From Fibrella forsythiae (GTDB lineage Bacteria > Bacteroidota > Bacteroidia > Cytophagales > Spirosomataceae), in contig NZ_JAFMYW010000005.1 in assembly GCF_017353175.1 (NCBI RefSeq), forward strand, positions 310,001 through 374,000: a stretch of 64,000 nucleotides of DNA, in the 5' to 3' direction. This document shows positions 24,685 to 33,875 of this stretch, one piece after another. Below the pieces are notes generated by a model. That model was not told the DNA's origin and searched no databases. It saw only the letters and a list, made by a program, of their open reading frames with translations. Position numbers and translations under genes: made by a program. How positions within the stretch are numbered: the stretch's first letter is position 1; every line of letters starts with the position of its first letter.

Positions 24685-25662
24685 TTAAAATAATTGCTTC
24701 CAGGTACCTTTCATGTAATTGTATTTCAGCGTACTTGGTAAGGCTTTCCACCAGTATCTGGAGACTTCAACGGCAAAAGAAGGCTGCATGTAGCAATTAA
24801 TAGCACAACCTTCACAGGCGGGTAACCGCCCTTCAAGCGCCACCAGCTTCTGTACCTCCGCTGACCGATAAACGTCATAAAGTTGGTTACCTATAGGTAC
24901 GTTCTTAAGACCCAGGTGATAGCAAGGAAGCACCAGTTCGTTTTGCGGTGAAATAACCAGCGTGGTACTGGCCGCCCGGCAAACTGGTTTTTCGATATGA
25001 TTACCACCATCCCGACGAAGCTGCACAAACCCGTCGTTCAGATACACACCTGACCGTTTTCCCCAGCTGGTCAGTTGGTGTAAAGCCGCTTCCGATAGCG
25101 CACCGCCTGTATCGACGGTGTTATACGAGAACACCGGGTTTAGAATAAGGACCAGGCCGTTGGGCTGGCAAATGTTGGTGTACATCGCCTCAATCTGGTT
25201 GATGTTATGCTCGAAGACCGTAAACAGAATGTCGGGCCGTTCGCCGTGGGCTTTGGCAATAGCGATGGATTCCATCACTTTATCGAAGCAACGTACCCCG
25301 CGCCCGGCATCATGTTCGGCGGCATCGGGCGAATCCAGCGAAAAATGGAGCATATCGACCAGACCACGCAGGCTCTCGGCCTGTTTGGGATATAGCAAAC
25401 CATTGGTCGTTACGGTGGTAATAAAACCCTGTTGTTTGGCTTCTGCCAGCAGATTGGGGAGTTGGCGGTGGAGCAGGGGTTCGCCACCCGTAAAATCAAT
25501 GACCCGCACGCCGAGGCGTTTCAGGTCCCGGAAATTCTCCCGCGCATTCTCAACCGTTACATAGGGCGAAGGTCGCTCCCAGATATCGCAGAAACTACAT
25601 GTAGCGTTGCACCGATACGTAACGTAGTAATTGCAAAGAACCGGGTGTCGAACAAGGCGCAT
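24685..25662 (-). CDS. Radical SAM / SPASM-type protein
   Basis: A 325-residue radical SAM enzyme. The cluster motif is CNATCSFC (Cys18, Cys22, Cys25), followed by a Gly-rich SAM site (VIDFTGGEPLLHRQLPNLLA). The C-terminal region has further cysteines in a SPASM-like pattern (KPVCRAAS, VLPCYHLG, PACEGCAINCYMQ), suggesting auxiliary iron-sulfur clusters. Such enzymes modify peptides, lipids or cofactors. The substrate is not evident and no precursor peptide gene is adjacent. It lies downstream of accD, separated by a perfect long hairpin. Confidence 0.85.
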   Translation of the reverse strand: MRLVRHPVLCNYYVTYRCNATCSFCDIWERPSPYVTVENARENFRDLKRLGVRVIDFTGGEPLLHRQLPNLLAEAKQQGFITTVTTNGLLYPKQAESLRGLVDMLHFSLDSPDAAEHDAGRGVRCFDKVMESIAIAKAHGERPDILFTVFEHNINQIEAMYTNICQPNGLVLILNPVFSYNTVDTGGALSEAALHQLTSWGKRSGVYLNDGFVQLRRDGGNHIEKPVCRAASTTLVISPQNELVLPCYHLGLKNVPIGNQLYDVYRSAEVQKLVALEGRLPACEGCAINCYMQPSFAVEVSRYWWKALPSTLKYNYMKGTWKQLF

Positions 25663-25679
25663 GAAACAAAACTGTTGAA

Positions 25680-25770
25680 AATGTCTTCTGTCTTCAGTCC
25701 TCTGTTATTTCACCAGTTTAGGGGCATCCTCGATTAGCAGCGCAACGGAGGACTGAAGACAGAAGACATT
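25680..25770. repeat. Long hairpin, perfect 23-bp arms, with GCAGCGCAAC core
   Basis: Arms 25680-25702 and 25748-25770 are exact complements; the 45-base loop ends in AGCAGCGCAACG. The arm is built from short repeated phrases (CTTCTGTCTTCAGTCCTC). It fills the gap between the radical SAM start and the accD stop. No T-run follows on the minus strand beyond TTTT, so it is more than an ordinary terminator. It belongs with the hairpins at 36453, 40683, 41801 and 62530. Confidence 0.8.
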
Positions 25771-25780
25771 TTAACCGGCG

Positions 25781-26623
25781 TTAGCCGATCATTTTCAACA
25801 AACTGGCCAGTTTGTCTTTCAGATCTTTACGGTCAACGATAAAGTCGAGGAAGCCGTGTTCCAACACGAATTCAGCGCTTTGAAAGCCTTTGGGCAGGTC
25901 TTTGCCAATGGTTTCGCGAATAACGCGCGGGCCGGCAAAACCAATCAGGGCGTTGGGCTCGGCGATATTAAAGTCGCCCAGCATGGCGTAAGAGGCTGTT
26001 ACACCGCCCGTTGTGGGGTCTGTCAAGAGTGAGATGTAAGGAATCCTGGCTTCTGACAACCGGGCTAGTTTGGCCGAGGTTTTAGCCATTTGCATTAGCG
26101 AGAATCCCGCCTCCATCATTCTGGCACCGCCCGTACGCGAGATCATCAGAAAGGGCGTTCTGTTGGCCAGAGCGTAATCTATGGCACGGGCAATTTTTTC
26201 GCCAACAACGGAGCCCATCGAGCCGCCGATGAAATTGAAATCCATACAGGCGATGGTGATCTCAAGGCCATCCATTGAACCATGAGCCGTCCTGACAGCG
26301 TCTTTCAGCCCTGTTTTATTCATCGTGGCCTTAATCCGATCCGGGTACTTTTTAGTGTCAGTAAACGAAAGCGGATCTGCTGATGTCATGTTTGCATCCA
26401 GCTCAGTGAATGCATTATCGTCAAACAGAATCGAGAAATAAGCATCGGAGCCAATTTTCTCGTGGAAGTTGCAATGCACACAAGTGTAGGCGTTCATCTT
26501 GTGTTCGCGGGTGTGCATCACCTGCTTACAACTTGGGCACTGATACCACAACCCATCGGGAGCCTCCCGCTTCATCTCGGTTGGGGTCTGGATACCCTTA
26601 TCTTTACGTATAAACCAGGACAT
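25781..26623 (-). CDS. accD: Acetyl-CoA carboxylase carboxyltransferase subunit beta
   Basis: AccD, 280 residues, of usual length. The N-terminal zinc ribbon has four cysteines (YQCPSCKQ and YTCVHCNF; Cys29, Cys32, Cys48, Cys51). The carboxyltransferase core contains [39 protein letters not shown] and [17 protein letters not shown], the crotonase-fold signatures. With AccA it transfers the carboxyl group from biotin to acetyl-CoA to make malonyl-CoA for fatty acid synthesis. It appears to be a single gene here, with accA elsewhere. Confidence 0.97.
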   Translation of the reverse strand: MSWFIRKDKGIQTPTEMKREAPDGLWYQCPSCKQVMHTREHKMNAYTCVHCNFHEKIGSDAYFSILFDDNAFTELDANMTSADPLSFTDTKKYPDRIKATMNKTGLKDAVRTAHGSMDGLEITIACMDFNFIGGSMGSVVGEKIARAIDYALANRTPFLMISRTGGARMMEAGFSLMQMAKTSAKLARLSEARIPYISLLTDPTTGGVTASYAMLGDFNIAEPNALIGFAGPRVIRETIGKDLPKGFQSAEFVLEHGFLDFIVDRKDLKDKLASLLKMIG

Positions 26624-26816
26624 ATTGTTTGTCTTTGCAATGTCCCTTTTTCAGCTAACCTGTTTACTAAACGAGTTATTTGGGTTATTTCTGATAAACG
26701 GGAGAGTAAAGATACAAAGGAAATAAAGTGCATTGCTGCTGTAACATGAAGGTAGGTACGTCTTCGGTTCCGGCAGAGGGATGTTTGCGTCTTTAGCTGG
26801 CCAGGCAGGAATGGCG

Positions 26817-27515
26817 CTACAAGGTCATGAAATGCTGACGTTCAGCGGGTTCATGACGTTCAATCGCATAACGCAGGGCTGTTCGGGGTAACTCACGAAT
26901 ATGGTCATGCAAAAATTCGTCTAGTGCCATCCGATCCCGTTTTCCTATTTCGCGGAGCATCCAGCCAATTGCCTTATGAATCAGGTCATGTTTATGGCTG
27001 AACAGTTTTTCGGCCAGCGCAAAAGTATCGCCAAACTGATTCTGACGAATGAACTGCCAGGTTGTGACGATGGCAATGCGCTGGCTCCAGAGGTGATCCT
27101 CATCGGCCAGGTCATAGAGTAGTGAGCGATCGCCGGTTAGGAGCGGTAAGCCAAGCAATGTAGGGCATGAACAATCGACCAAATCCCAGTTATTGACGTA
27201 CCTGCGATTGGCAACGTACCTGTCGGCAATGGTCTGTCTCGCCATGCTTCCGTTTTTTTTAGCCTGTAATGTCCAGATCAATAACCCCGTCATCCGGCAT
27301 TCGTGGTAAGCGTCATGAAGCAGTTTCTCCGTTTCAGCCAGGGGAAGGCTCACAAAGGAGCGAGCCAATTCGCGTTGTTGCGGCATGGTAAGCCCTAAAA
27401 AAACATCACCCTCGCCGTATTGACCAGGGTGCGTTTTAAAATAGGCGGAAACAAATTGAGCCCGTTCGGGCTGCTCAAGGGCAATAATGGCCGTCCGAAA
27501 ATCGGCGTAGGTCAT
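26817..27515 (-). CDS. AlkD-like DNA alkylation repair protein
   Basis: A 232-residue all-helical HEAT-like repeat protein of the DNA alkylation repair family. Diagnostic stretches are GLTMPQQRELARSFVSLPLA, the segment with RRYVNNWDLVDCSCPTLLG (the Trp-Asp that supports glycosylase catalysis in AlkD) and LIHKAIGWMLREIGKRD. AlkD enzymes excise positively charged alkylated bases such as 3-methyladenine and 7-methylguanine. It begins 3 bases after the ftsZ stop, so it may be cotranscribed with the division cluster, an unrelated hitchhiker. Confidence 0.88.
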   Translation of the reverse strand: MTYADFRTAIIALEQPERAQFVSAYFKTHPGQYGEGDVFLGLTMPQQRELARSFVSLPLAETEKLLHDAYHECRMTGLLIWTLQAKKNGSMARQTIADRYVANRRYVNNWDLVDCSCPTLLGLPLLTGDRSLLYDLADEDHLWSQRIAIVTTWQFIRQNQFGDTFALAEKLFSHKHDLIHKAIGWMLREIGKRDRMALDEFLHDHIRELPRTALRYAIERHEPAERQHFMTL

Positions 27516-27518
27516 ATC

Positions 27519-28949
27519 CTAATCGAACAGGCGAGTACGGATGATCTCGTGATCGGGTAAGAGCGGCATTTCATGGAGCATAACCCGATGGCGGCTAAAA
27601 GCAGGTGCTTCCAGTTCGCGTTCGCTAAAGCGATTGTTCAGAAAATCATTGATTAACTGCTTGATCTCCTCCGGGTCTTCCTGGCGTGTTGGGTTCAGAC
27701 TGATTCGGTTGTCACTACCATAGCCAACTCCCGAGAGCCCGTTCGCGTAGCCACCTGCCAGCGGAAGCGTAGTTGGGCCTACATGTGTGAACGTAGGTGT
27801 ACGCGCATCAACATCATCTGCAATCAGTTCAGCCGTCTGTACTTTTTCAACCAGTTTCTGCTCAGGTTTATCAACGACCAGCTCGGCAGACGTACCTGGC
27901 TCCTCAACGGGTGCAACAGCGACGGGTGGCAGCGTTTCAACAAAATTAGCGGTCTCGAAACCAGCGGCAATGATGGTTACGCGCATACGACCGCCCAGGG
28001 TATCGTCGAAAATGGCACCGATTTTAAATAACCGGGCTTCTTCGCCGATTTTCTCGACGATGTAGTTCGAGATAACGGTCTGTTCTTCCAGCGTGGCCTC
28101 ATATTCTGAACTCGACGAGATCGTTAACAGAATCCGTTTTGCTCCCACGATATCGCTATCGTTCAGCAGGGGTGAATTCAGGGCTTCCTGAATGGCTTTT
28201 AACGCGCGGTCTTCGCCCTCAGCATCGGCCGATCCCATCACTGACGGGCCCGCTTCCTGCAACACCTTTTTCACGTCCATGAAGTCGGTGTTCACATCGC
28301 CTCGGGTGGTTATTACCTCGGCAATACTCTTAACGGCGGTGGCCAGCACGTTATCGGCATGCGCAAAGGCTTTTCGAATGCTAAGCTTGCCATACAGATC
28401 GGCGAGCTTATCGTTCATCACCACCAGAACGGTATCGCAGCTTTTCTTCAGTAGCTCAATACCTTCAGCTGCCTGTTGGCGCTTATCGATACCTTCATAC
28501 TTGTATGGAGCTGTTACAACGGCAACGGTCAGAAGACCCATTTCGCGGGCAACCTCGGCTACCACAGGAGCCGCGCCAGTACCCGTGCCACCGCCCATGC
28601 CAGCGGTAATAAATACCATTTTAATTGAACCGCCAAGGAGGTTACGCAGCTCATCGATGCTTTCGAGTGCAGCTTTACGCCCCACTTCAACGTCCATGCC
28701 AGCGCCTTCCAATCCGGTGCCAAGTTTCAGTTTTGTTTGCACATTACTGCTAATCAGCGCCTGACGGTCTGTGTTACATATGGCAAACTCAACATCTTTC
28801 ACCCCCATTGCCACCATGTGCTGAACGGCATTGCTGCCGCCACCACCCACGCCAATTACTTTAATGATGGGGGCATTACCGTCGGGCAATTCGTAGGTAA
28901 ATCCGTGGTCTAGCATAGCCTGATTTCGGAGTGGGGTTCGAGTTGTCAT
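27519..28949 (-). CDS. ftsZ: Cell division GTPase FtsZ
   Basis: FtsZ, 476 residues, the tubulin-like ring protein. The GTP-binding loops are GVGGGGSNAVQHMVAMGV and the tubulin signature GMGGGTGTGAAPVVAEVARE; the T7-loop region is present (DVKKVLQEAGPSVMGSADAE). After the core (ending near residue 320) comes a long acidic linker and a C-terminal tail (LLPDHEIIRTRLFD) where FtsA normally binds. It is the last division gene of the dcw block, 110 bases after ftsA, with a perfect 22-bp palindrome in that gap. Confidence 0.97.
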   Translation of the reverse strand: MTTRTPLRNQAMLDHGFTYELPDGNAPIIKVIGVGGGGSNAVQHMVAMGVKDVEFAICNTDRQALISSNVQTKLKLGTGLEGAGMDVEVGRKAALESIDELRNLLGGSIKMVFITAGMGGGTGTGAAPVVAEVAREMGLLTVAVVTAPYKYEGIDKRQQAAEGIELLKKSCDTVLVVMNDKLADLYGKLSIRKAFAHADNVLATAVKSIAEVITTRGDVNTDFMDVKKVLQEAGPSVMGSADAEGEDRALKAIQEALNSPLLNDSDIVGAKRILLTISSSSEYEATLEEQTVISNYIVEKIGEEARLFKIGAIFDDTLGGRMRVTIIAAGFETANFVETLPPVAVAPVEEPGTSAELVVDKPEQKLVEKVQTAELIADDVDARTPTFTHVGPTTLPLAGGYANGLSGVGYGSDNRISLNPTRQEDPEEIKQLINDFLNNRFSERELEAPAFSRHRVMLHEMPLLPDHEIIRTRLFD

Positions 28950-29008
28950 GATAACAGTGGAAAAAGCACTGGGGCACTTGGAATGTGTAATTTGGCTTTG
29001 CTATTTGG

Positions 29009-29030
29009 CTGATTAGTAGCTACTAATCAG
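29009..29030. promoter_or_regulatory. Perfect 22-bp palindrome between ftsA and ftsZ
   Basis: CTGATTAGTAG is immediately followed by its exact reverse complement, with no spacer. It lies in the 110-base gap between ftsA and ftsZ. A spacerless palindrome folds poorly as RNA but suits a symmetric dimeric DNA-binding protein. It may mark an operator for an ftsZ promoter; no regulator is proposed. Confidence 0.55.
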
Positions 29031-29059
29031 TCTGGTAATGGTACTTACGCAATTAGGTG

Positions 29060-30475
29060 TCAATCCCGGTAAGAGTCATTTACGTCTCCTAACTTGGGAT
29101 TGAACAGTTTTTTTAACCAGTCGAAAAGCCCCGGCTCTGATTTTTCAACAACAGGTTCAGCCACTGGTCTGGCTGTAGACTGACCTGCATTGCCTTTTTG
29201 GGGAGCACGGGTCGAGTCTGCTGAACGTACCTGGCCATTTTGCTGCGTAGCTGGCTGGCCAGGATCACTAATAAATGAGATACGATCATCCACATTTCTG
29301 AAGCCTGCCCACACCAGACCTACTGCTGTAGCGTAGGCCGGATCGCTAACCAGATCAGCCCGCAAATTGTATTCCAACTGCTCAGGGTACCCAACCCGTA
29401 CATCCATATCGGCAACCGTCCTGAATATCTCGTCGATGCCGTCAATAAGTGCTGAGCCACCAGTCAGAACAATGCCACCCAGCAGCTTGTCTTTATAACC
29501 CGACCGGATAATCTCGGCCTGTACCAGTGCGGCAATTTCTTTCAAACGCTCGGCTATAATGATTGAGACGTTACGGAGCAGCACGTCTTTAGGCTGGCGA
29601 CCTGGCAGACCTGGTACGGATACTACTTCATTGAGGCGGTAGGTTGATGGATTGGCATTGCCAAACTTCGTTTTCAACACCTCAGCTTGTTGGGGCAACA
29701 CCTTGCAGCCATCCTGAATGTCGTTGGTCAGGCAATTGCCAGCCCATGGGAACACCGCCACATGCCGTAATACGTTACGGTGATAGATAGCCAGATCAGT
29801 TGTACCGCCGCCGATATCGACCAGGGCAACACCTGCTTCCCGCTCTTCGGGCGTTAGCACAGCCATTGCAGAAGCCAGCGGAGAAAGAAGAACCTGATCG
29901 CGCTGAAGGTGGCTGGCTGTGCGCTCTATACACCGGCGTACGTTCACTGCTGCATCAGACTGCGTGGTGATAATCTGAAAATCGGCACCGAGCTTTACGC
30001 CATTCCGGCCAACGGGATCTTCAACACCTGACTCGCTGTCGACGGTGAAGTCCATCGGCAACACGTGTACGATCTCTTTACCCGCAAGCAGGGGAGTTCG
30101 GTACATATCGCGCAGGAGGTGATCAATATCAGCGGGCGTCACTTCGTCGCCAGGCGACAAGCGGGTGATGCTGCCAGGTTGTTTTTGCGAATTGATATTA
30201 TGATTACTAAAGCTGACATTGACCAAGCCAATATCAACGTTAGATTGGTTCGATACCTCTTCGATAGCCCGGTTAATGGCGTCGACCGTTCGGGTAATAT
30301 TCATGACTTTGCCTTTCGTCACGCCCTCCGAGTTGGCCCGGCTTACGCCCAGTACTTCCAGCATAGGCTGGTTGTTACCGCTTCGAGATAACCGACCCGC
30401 CACAGCACACACTTTCGTGCTACCAATATCGAGTCCTACTACAATCTTGTCATCCATTTGATGATGGGTCATCAT
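29060..30475 (-). CDS. ftsA: Cell division protein FtsA
   Basis: FtsA, 471 residues from the ATG at 30475, which overlaps the ftsQ stop by ATGA; the ATG at 30457 (MDDKIVVGLDIGSTK) is the alternative. Actin-fold signatures are VVGLDIGSTKVCAV (phosphate 1), VALVDIGGGTTDLAIYH (phosphate 2) and GGIVLTGGSALIDGI (adenosine). The C-terminal tail after a low-complexity linker ends with FDWLKKLFNPK, an amphipathic helix of the kind that tethers FtsA to the membrane. It anchors FtsZ filaments. Confidence 0.96.
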   Translation of the reverse strand: MMTHHQMDDKIVVGLDIGSTKVCAVAGRLSRSGNNQPMLEVLGVSRANSEGVTKGKVMNITRTVDAINRAIEEVSNQSNVDIGLVNVSFSNHNINSQKQPGSITRLSPGDEVTPADIDHLLRDMYRTPLLAGKEIVHVLPMDFTVDSESGVEDPVGRNGVKLGADFQIITTQSDAAVNVRRCIERTASHLQRDQVLLSPLASAMAVLTPEEREAGVALVDIGGGTTDLAIYHRNVLRHVAVFPWAGNCLTNDIQDGCKVLPQQAEVLKTKFGNANPSTYRLNEVVSVPGLPGRQPKDVLLRNVSIIIAERLKEIAALVQAEIIRSGYKDKLLGGIVLTGGSALIDGIDEIFRTVADMDVRVGYPEQLEYNLRADLVSDPAYATAVGLVWAGFRNVDDRISFISDPGQPATQQNGQVRSADSTRAPQKGNAGQSTARPVAEPVVEKSEPGLFDWLKKLFNPKLGDVNDSYRD

Positions 30476-31245
30476 TCGCAAACTAACTGGTTACGATACT
30501 GTACGCTTACCCGGTGATAGCGGTCCCACCCTTTTTGGGGGGCTATCTGGGTATAAAACAGTTTCACTTTTTTAAACTTCGTTTCAATGGCATCAGCGGT
30601 ACCGAAATCAATCTGGTAATTTCCGACCTGCGGCCATAAGGTTACGTTCCCCGACTGGTCAACGCTGACTTCAGCAATCTGAGCCCGCCATAAGTCTGAC
30701 TCCCGTATGTACTGAAGCAACGTCAACAGCGGTTTGCCAGCCTCATCAGCCAGGGTGTGATGAGTTTGAAACCAACTTCCCGACACAATAGGTACTCGTG
30801 CTGTATAATTCATTGATAAAGGAAAAAACCGCCCTTCATCGCTGATATACTGTCCGCTGATGGCTCGCAATCCGTCGCCGTCAGCTACCAGCCGTGCCAG
30901 GGGGCTGGGTTGCTCAATCTGGACGAGCAGATTGCCTGCTAAGTCACGCGAAACATGCGCTTGCTTTATCAAACTATACTGCCCAAGCCGTTGCTCAAGC
31001 TTACTCAGGTTGATCTCATCGAAAGATTGCCCAACTAGCGGATCATTACCGTTGTTGGTCAAAAAACCGGTGACATCTCTACGAGTCAGAAACCGCTGTC
31101 CGTCCACCTTGTCAATGTTGACAACAATGGCCTCGCAATGGCGTTGGTGCAGGCGTTCTTCTGTAAACGCAAGCAGACCAAAAAGAGTTAAGACCCCCAT
31201 TGACCGCCAGATCCATTTTTTTCGGTTACTAAAAGTAGAAAACAT
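30472..31245 (-). CDS. ftsQ: Cell division protein FtsQ
   Basis: A 257-residue bitopic membrane protein: a basic N-terminus (FSNRKKWIWR), one membrane helix (about residues 13-25) and a periplasmic POTRA-like domain (IVVNIDKVDGQRFLTRRDVT, then LSKLEQRLGQYSLIKQAHVS) followed by the FtsQ domain. Sequence conservation is low, as usual for FtsQ, but the position between murC and ftsA and the four-base overlap with ftsA make the call secure. It links the cytoplasmic ring to the periplasmic synthases. Confidence 0.9.
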   Translation of the reverse strand: MFSTFSNRKKWIWRSMGVLTLFGLLAFTEERLHQRHCEAIVVNIDKVDGQRFLTRRDVTGFLTNNGNDPLVGQSFDEINLSKLEQRLGQYSLIKQAHVSRDLAGNLLVQIEQPSPLARLVADGDGLRAISGQYISDEGRFFPLSMNYTARVPIVSGSWFQTHHTLADEAGKPLLTLLQYIRESDLWRAQIAEVSVDQSGNVTLWPQVGNYQIDFGTADAIETKFKKVKLFYTQIAPQKGWDRYHRVSVQYRNQLVCE

Positions 31246-31278
31246 CTGTAGATAAGCTAATTCAGCCGATTAATTATT

Positions 31279-32682
31279 TTATCTATTGGTGTCAAATAAA
31301 ATTTTAAGGACTGAAAGTTGCTGATCGATGTCTCCTGCCCCAACAGTGACGAGCAGCGAGGGCTTTATTTCCCGCAGAACGCCGGGTAAGGCTTCTTTGG
31401 TACTGATCTGTTTTGATTGTGAGGTAACGTTGCGTAAAATCAGGTCAGAAGTAACGCCCTCGATGGGTAATTCGCGAGCCGGATAAATGTCTAACAGAAT
31501 CAGATTGTCGGCAAGTGATAGGCTCTCGGCAAACCCTTCGGCAAAATCACGAGTGCGGCTGAAGAGGTGTGGCTGAAAAATAACGGTCAGTTCACGGTCT
31601 GGGTAAAGTGCCTTTACCGATGATAGGAACGCCTGAACCTCTGCAGGGTGGTGAGCGTAATCATCAATGAAGACAATCTCGTCGGTGTCCAGAATGTATT
31701 CGAACCGCCGTTTTACACCCCGGTATGTATTGAGCCCTTCGCGTACGGCCTCGGGCGATACGCCTGTTTCAAGCGCTACCGCTCCGGCTGCTACGGCATT
31801 CTCAACATTGTGAAAGCCCGGAATCATCATCCTGACATCGTTGATGGTGCCGCCGGGATAGATCAGATCAAACACGAAACGTGCTTTTTCGATACGAAGG
31901 TTAGCTGCATGGTACATGCCTTTGTGTAGCGAATAGGTACGTACCTGAGCCGCCGTTTTATCGGCCAAATCCAGTCCCTCCCGCTGAAACAGAATGCCCG
32001 ATGGCTTGATCTGACTTACGTAGGCGGCAAATGAGTCGAGCACCGAGTTGTGATCGCCGTAAATATCCAGGTGATCAGCGTCTGTCGATGTTACAATGGC
32101 ATATTGCGGGAAAAGCGTCAGGAAAGACCGGTCGAACTCGTCTGCTTCTACCACGCAGATAACCTTCGACAGATCGTCGGCCGGTTCGTTGAGCAGGAAG
32201 TTGGTTCCGTAATTCTGCGTGATGCCACCCAGGAATGCCGCACAGTTAACGCCCGCCTGCCGAAGCAAATGCGCTACCATAGACGAGGTTGTGGTTTTAC
32301 CGTGCGTGCCAGCTACTCCGATGGTGGTCATGCGCCCGGCCAGCCAGCCAAGCACCTGCGACCGCTTTTGCAGCGTGAACCCGTTTTCGGTCAGGTAAAT
32401 ATACTCGGCATGGGTTTTAGGAACCGCCGGTGTGTAAACGACCAGGGTTTGCTCCGGGTTGTTTCTAAATTCTGCGGGAATTTGCTCTACGTCTTCCTCA
32501 AAGTGGATAGATACACCCTCTGAAGCTAACGCGTTGGTCAGTGGAGTGGCTGTACGGTCATATCCAGCAACGGTATAACCATTAACCAGAAACCAGCGAG
32601 CTAATGCGCTCATGCCTATACCACCTATGCCCAGGAAGTAAACGTTGCGTATGTTGGATAGTGAGGAAGGAGTCAAAGGCAT
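31279..32682 (-). CDS. murC: UDP-N-acetylmuramate-L-alanine ligase MurC
   Basis: MurC, 467 residues. Domain 1 starts NVYFLGIGGIGMSALARWFL (the Rossmann GIGGIGMS motif that distinguishes MurC), the ATP site is TIGVAGTHGKTTTSSMVA, and later Mur ligase motifs are VVEADEFDRSFL, IPGFHNVENAVAA and DDYAHHPAEV. It adds L-alanine to UDP-MurNAc in peptidoglycan precursor synthesis. It lies between murG and ftsQ in the standard order. Confidence 0.97.
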   Translation of the reverse strand: MPLTPSSLSNIRNVYFLGIGGIGMSALARWFLVNGYTVAGYDRTATPLTNALASEGVSIHFEEDVEQIPAEFRNNPEQTLVVYTPAVPKTHAEYIYLTENGFTLQKRSQVLGWLAGRMTTIGVAGTHGKTTTSSMVAHLLRQAGVNCAAFLGGITQNYGTNFLLNEPADDLSKVICVVEADEFDRSFLTLFPQYAIVTSTDADHLDIYGDHNSVLDSFAAYVSQIKPSGILFQREGLDLADKTAAQVRTYSLHKGMYHAANLRIEKARFVFDLIYPGGTINDVRMMIPGFHNVENAVAAGAVALETGVSPEAVREGLNTYRGVKRRFEYILDTDEIVFIDDYAHHPAEVQAFLSSVKALYPDRELTVIFQPHLFSRTRDFAEGFAESLSLADNLILLDIYPARELPIEGVTSDLILRNVTSQSKQISTKEALPGVLREIKPSLLVTVGAGDIDQQLSVLKILFDTNR

Positions 32683-32737
32683 GGGTCAGGTGTAGTTCTA
32701 CAAAAGTAACTTGGTGATTTACAAATCCGCAAGGGGT

Positions 32738-33844
32738 TCATACTACTTTATTTCTTGAGGTAAGCAGAATGACTTCCTGAGCGATGTCAACGGCGGCACT
32801 CGGGAATGCTAACTGCTTAATATGTTCACTCAATGTTTTTCGTTGCTGCAAATCTGATAACAAACGCCGCGCTTCAGCTATCAATGTTTGCCGGGCATCT
32901 CGGTCGTTAACCAGCAACGCAGCATCCCGATTTACCAGCGCCATGGCATTATGTGTCTGGTGGTCTTCGGCTGCTGTAGGCAATGGAACAAGAATGGCTG
33001 GTCGTCCAACAATGCATAACTCTGATACCGATAGGGCGCCAGCTCGCGACACAACGGCGTCGGCTACGGCGTAGGCCTTGTCCATCTCGTAGATAAACTC
33101 ATGGGGCTGTATCTGGCTTGCTCCGGCCTGAGCCACCGCTTTGCGGGCCCGGTCGATAAATGCTGTGCCGGTTTGCCAGATCACCTGGATGCCTGCCTGC
33201 TTTAGTTGCGACAAACCCGCTTCCATACTTTCGTTCAGCGTTCTGGCTCCCTGACTACCACCAATGACCAGGAGCGTAGGTACGTTAGGCTGAAGGCCAA
33301 ACTGTGCCCTGCCGGCGTCAAGCTGCTGATCGGCAAGTTGAATGTCGCTGCGAACCGGGTTGCCGGTCAGTTTGATTTTCGCTGCCGGAAAGAACGCGTC
33401 CATTCCCGGGTAAGCTACACAAATACGCTTTGCCCAGCGGGCCAATACTTTGTTGGTCAGCCCAGCGAAGGAGTTTTGTTCCTGAATCAGGATAGGTACG
33501 TTGGCCAGGGCCGCGGCCAGCAGCGTTGGCCCGCTGGCATAGCCACCCACGCCCACCGCTACGTCGGGCTTGAAATCGCGGACAATCTGCCGCGCCCGAA
33601 GCAAACTACGGCCTAGTTTGAGCGGAAAGGCCAGATTGGCCAGCGTTAACTCACGTTTGATGCCCACAACCGGTAGGCCTTCGATGCGGTAGCCGGCACG
33701 AGGCACCTTTTCCATCTCCATCTTGCCTTCCGCGCCTACAAACAGAATGTCTGTGTTCGGGTCGAGCCGTTTCAATTCGTTGGCTATGGCAATGGCCGGA
33801 TAAATATGTCCGCCTGTGCCGCCGCCTGATATGATTACTTTCAT
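32738..33844 (-). CDS. murG: UDP-GlcNAc:lipid I transferase MurG
   Basis: MurG, 368 residues, GT-B fold glycosyltransferase making lipid II at the inner face of the membrane. The N-terminal acceptor site is IISGGGTGGHIYPAIAIANE; GVGGYASGPTLLAAALANVP and PILIQEQNSFAGLTNKVLA follow. The donor-site motif is LLVIGGSQGARTLNE, and AVADAVVSRAGALSVSELCI contains the UDP-GlcNAc-binding region. It is 31 bases from ftsW in the dcw order. Confidence 0.97.
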   Translation of the reverse strand: MKVIISGGGTGGHIYPAIAIANELKRLDPNTDILFVGAEGKMEMEKVPRAGYRIEGLPVVGIKRELTLANLAFPLKLGRSLLRARQIVRDFKPDVAVGVGGYASGPTLLAAALANVPILIQEQNSFAGLTNKVLARWAKRICVAYPGMDAFFPAAKIKLTGNPVRSDIQLADQQLDAGRAQFGLQPNVPTLLVIGGSQGARTLNESMEAGLSQLKQAGIQVIWQTGTAFIDRARKAVAQAGASQIQPHEFIYEMDKAYAVADAVVSRAGALSVSELCIVGRPAILVPLPTAAEDHQTHNAMALVNRDAALLVNDRDARQTLIAEARRLLSDLQQRKTLSEHIKQLAFPSAAVDIAQEVILLTSRNKVV

Positions 33845-33875
33845 GAATAGTCCAGAAAGCCGTTCGCCTCGCGAC

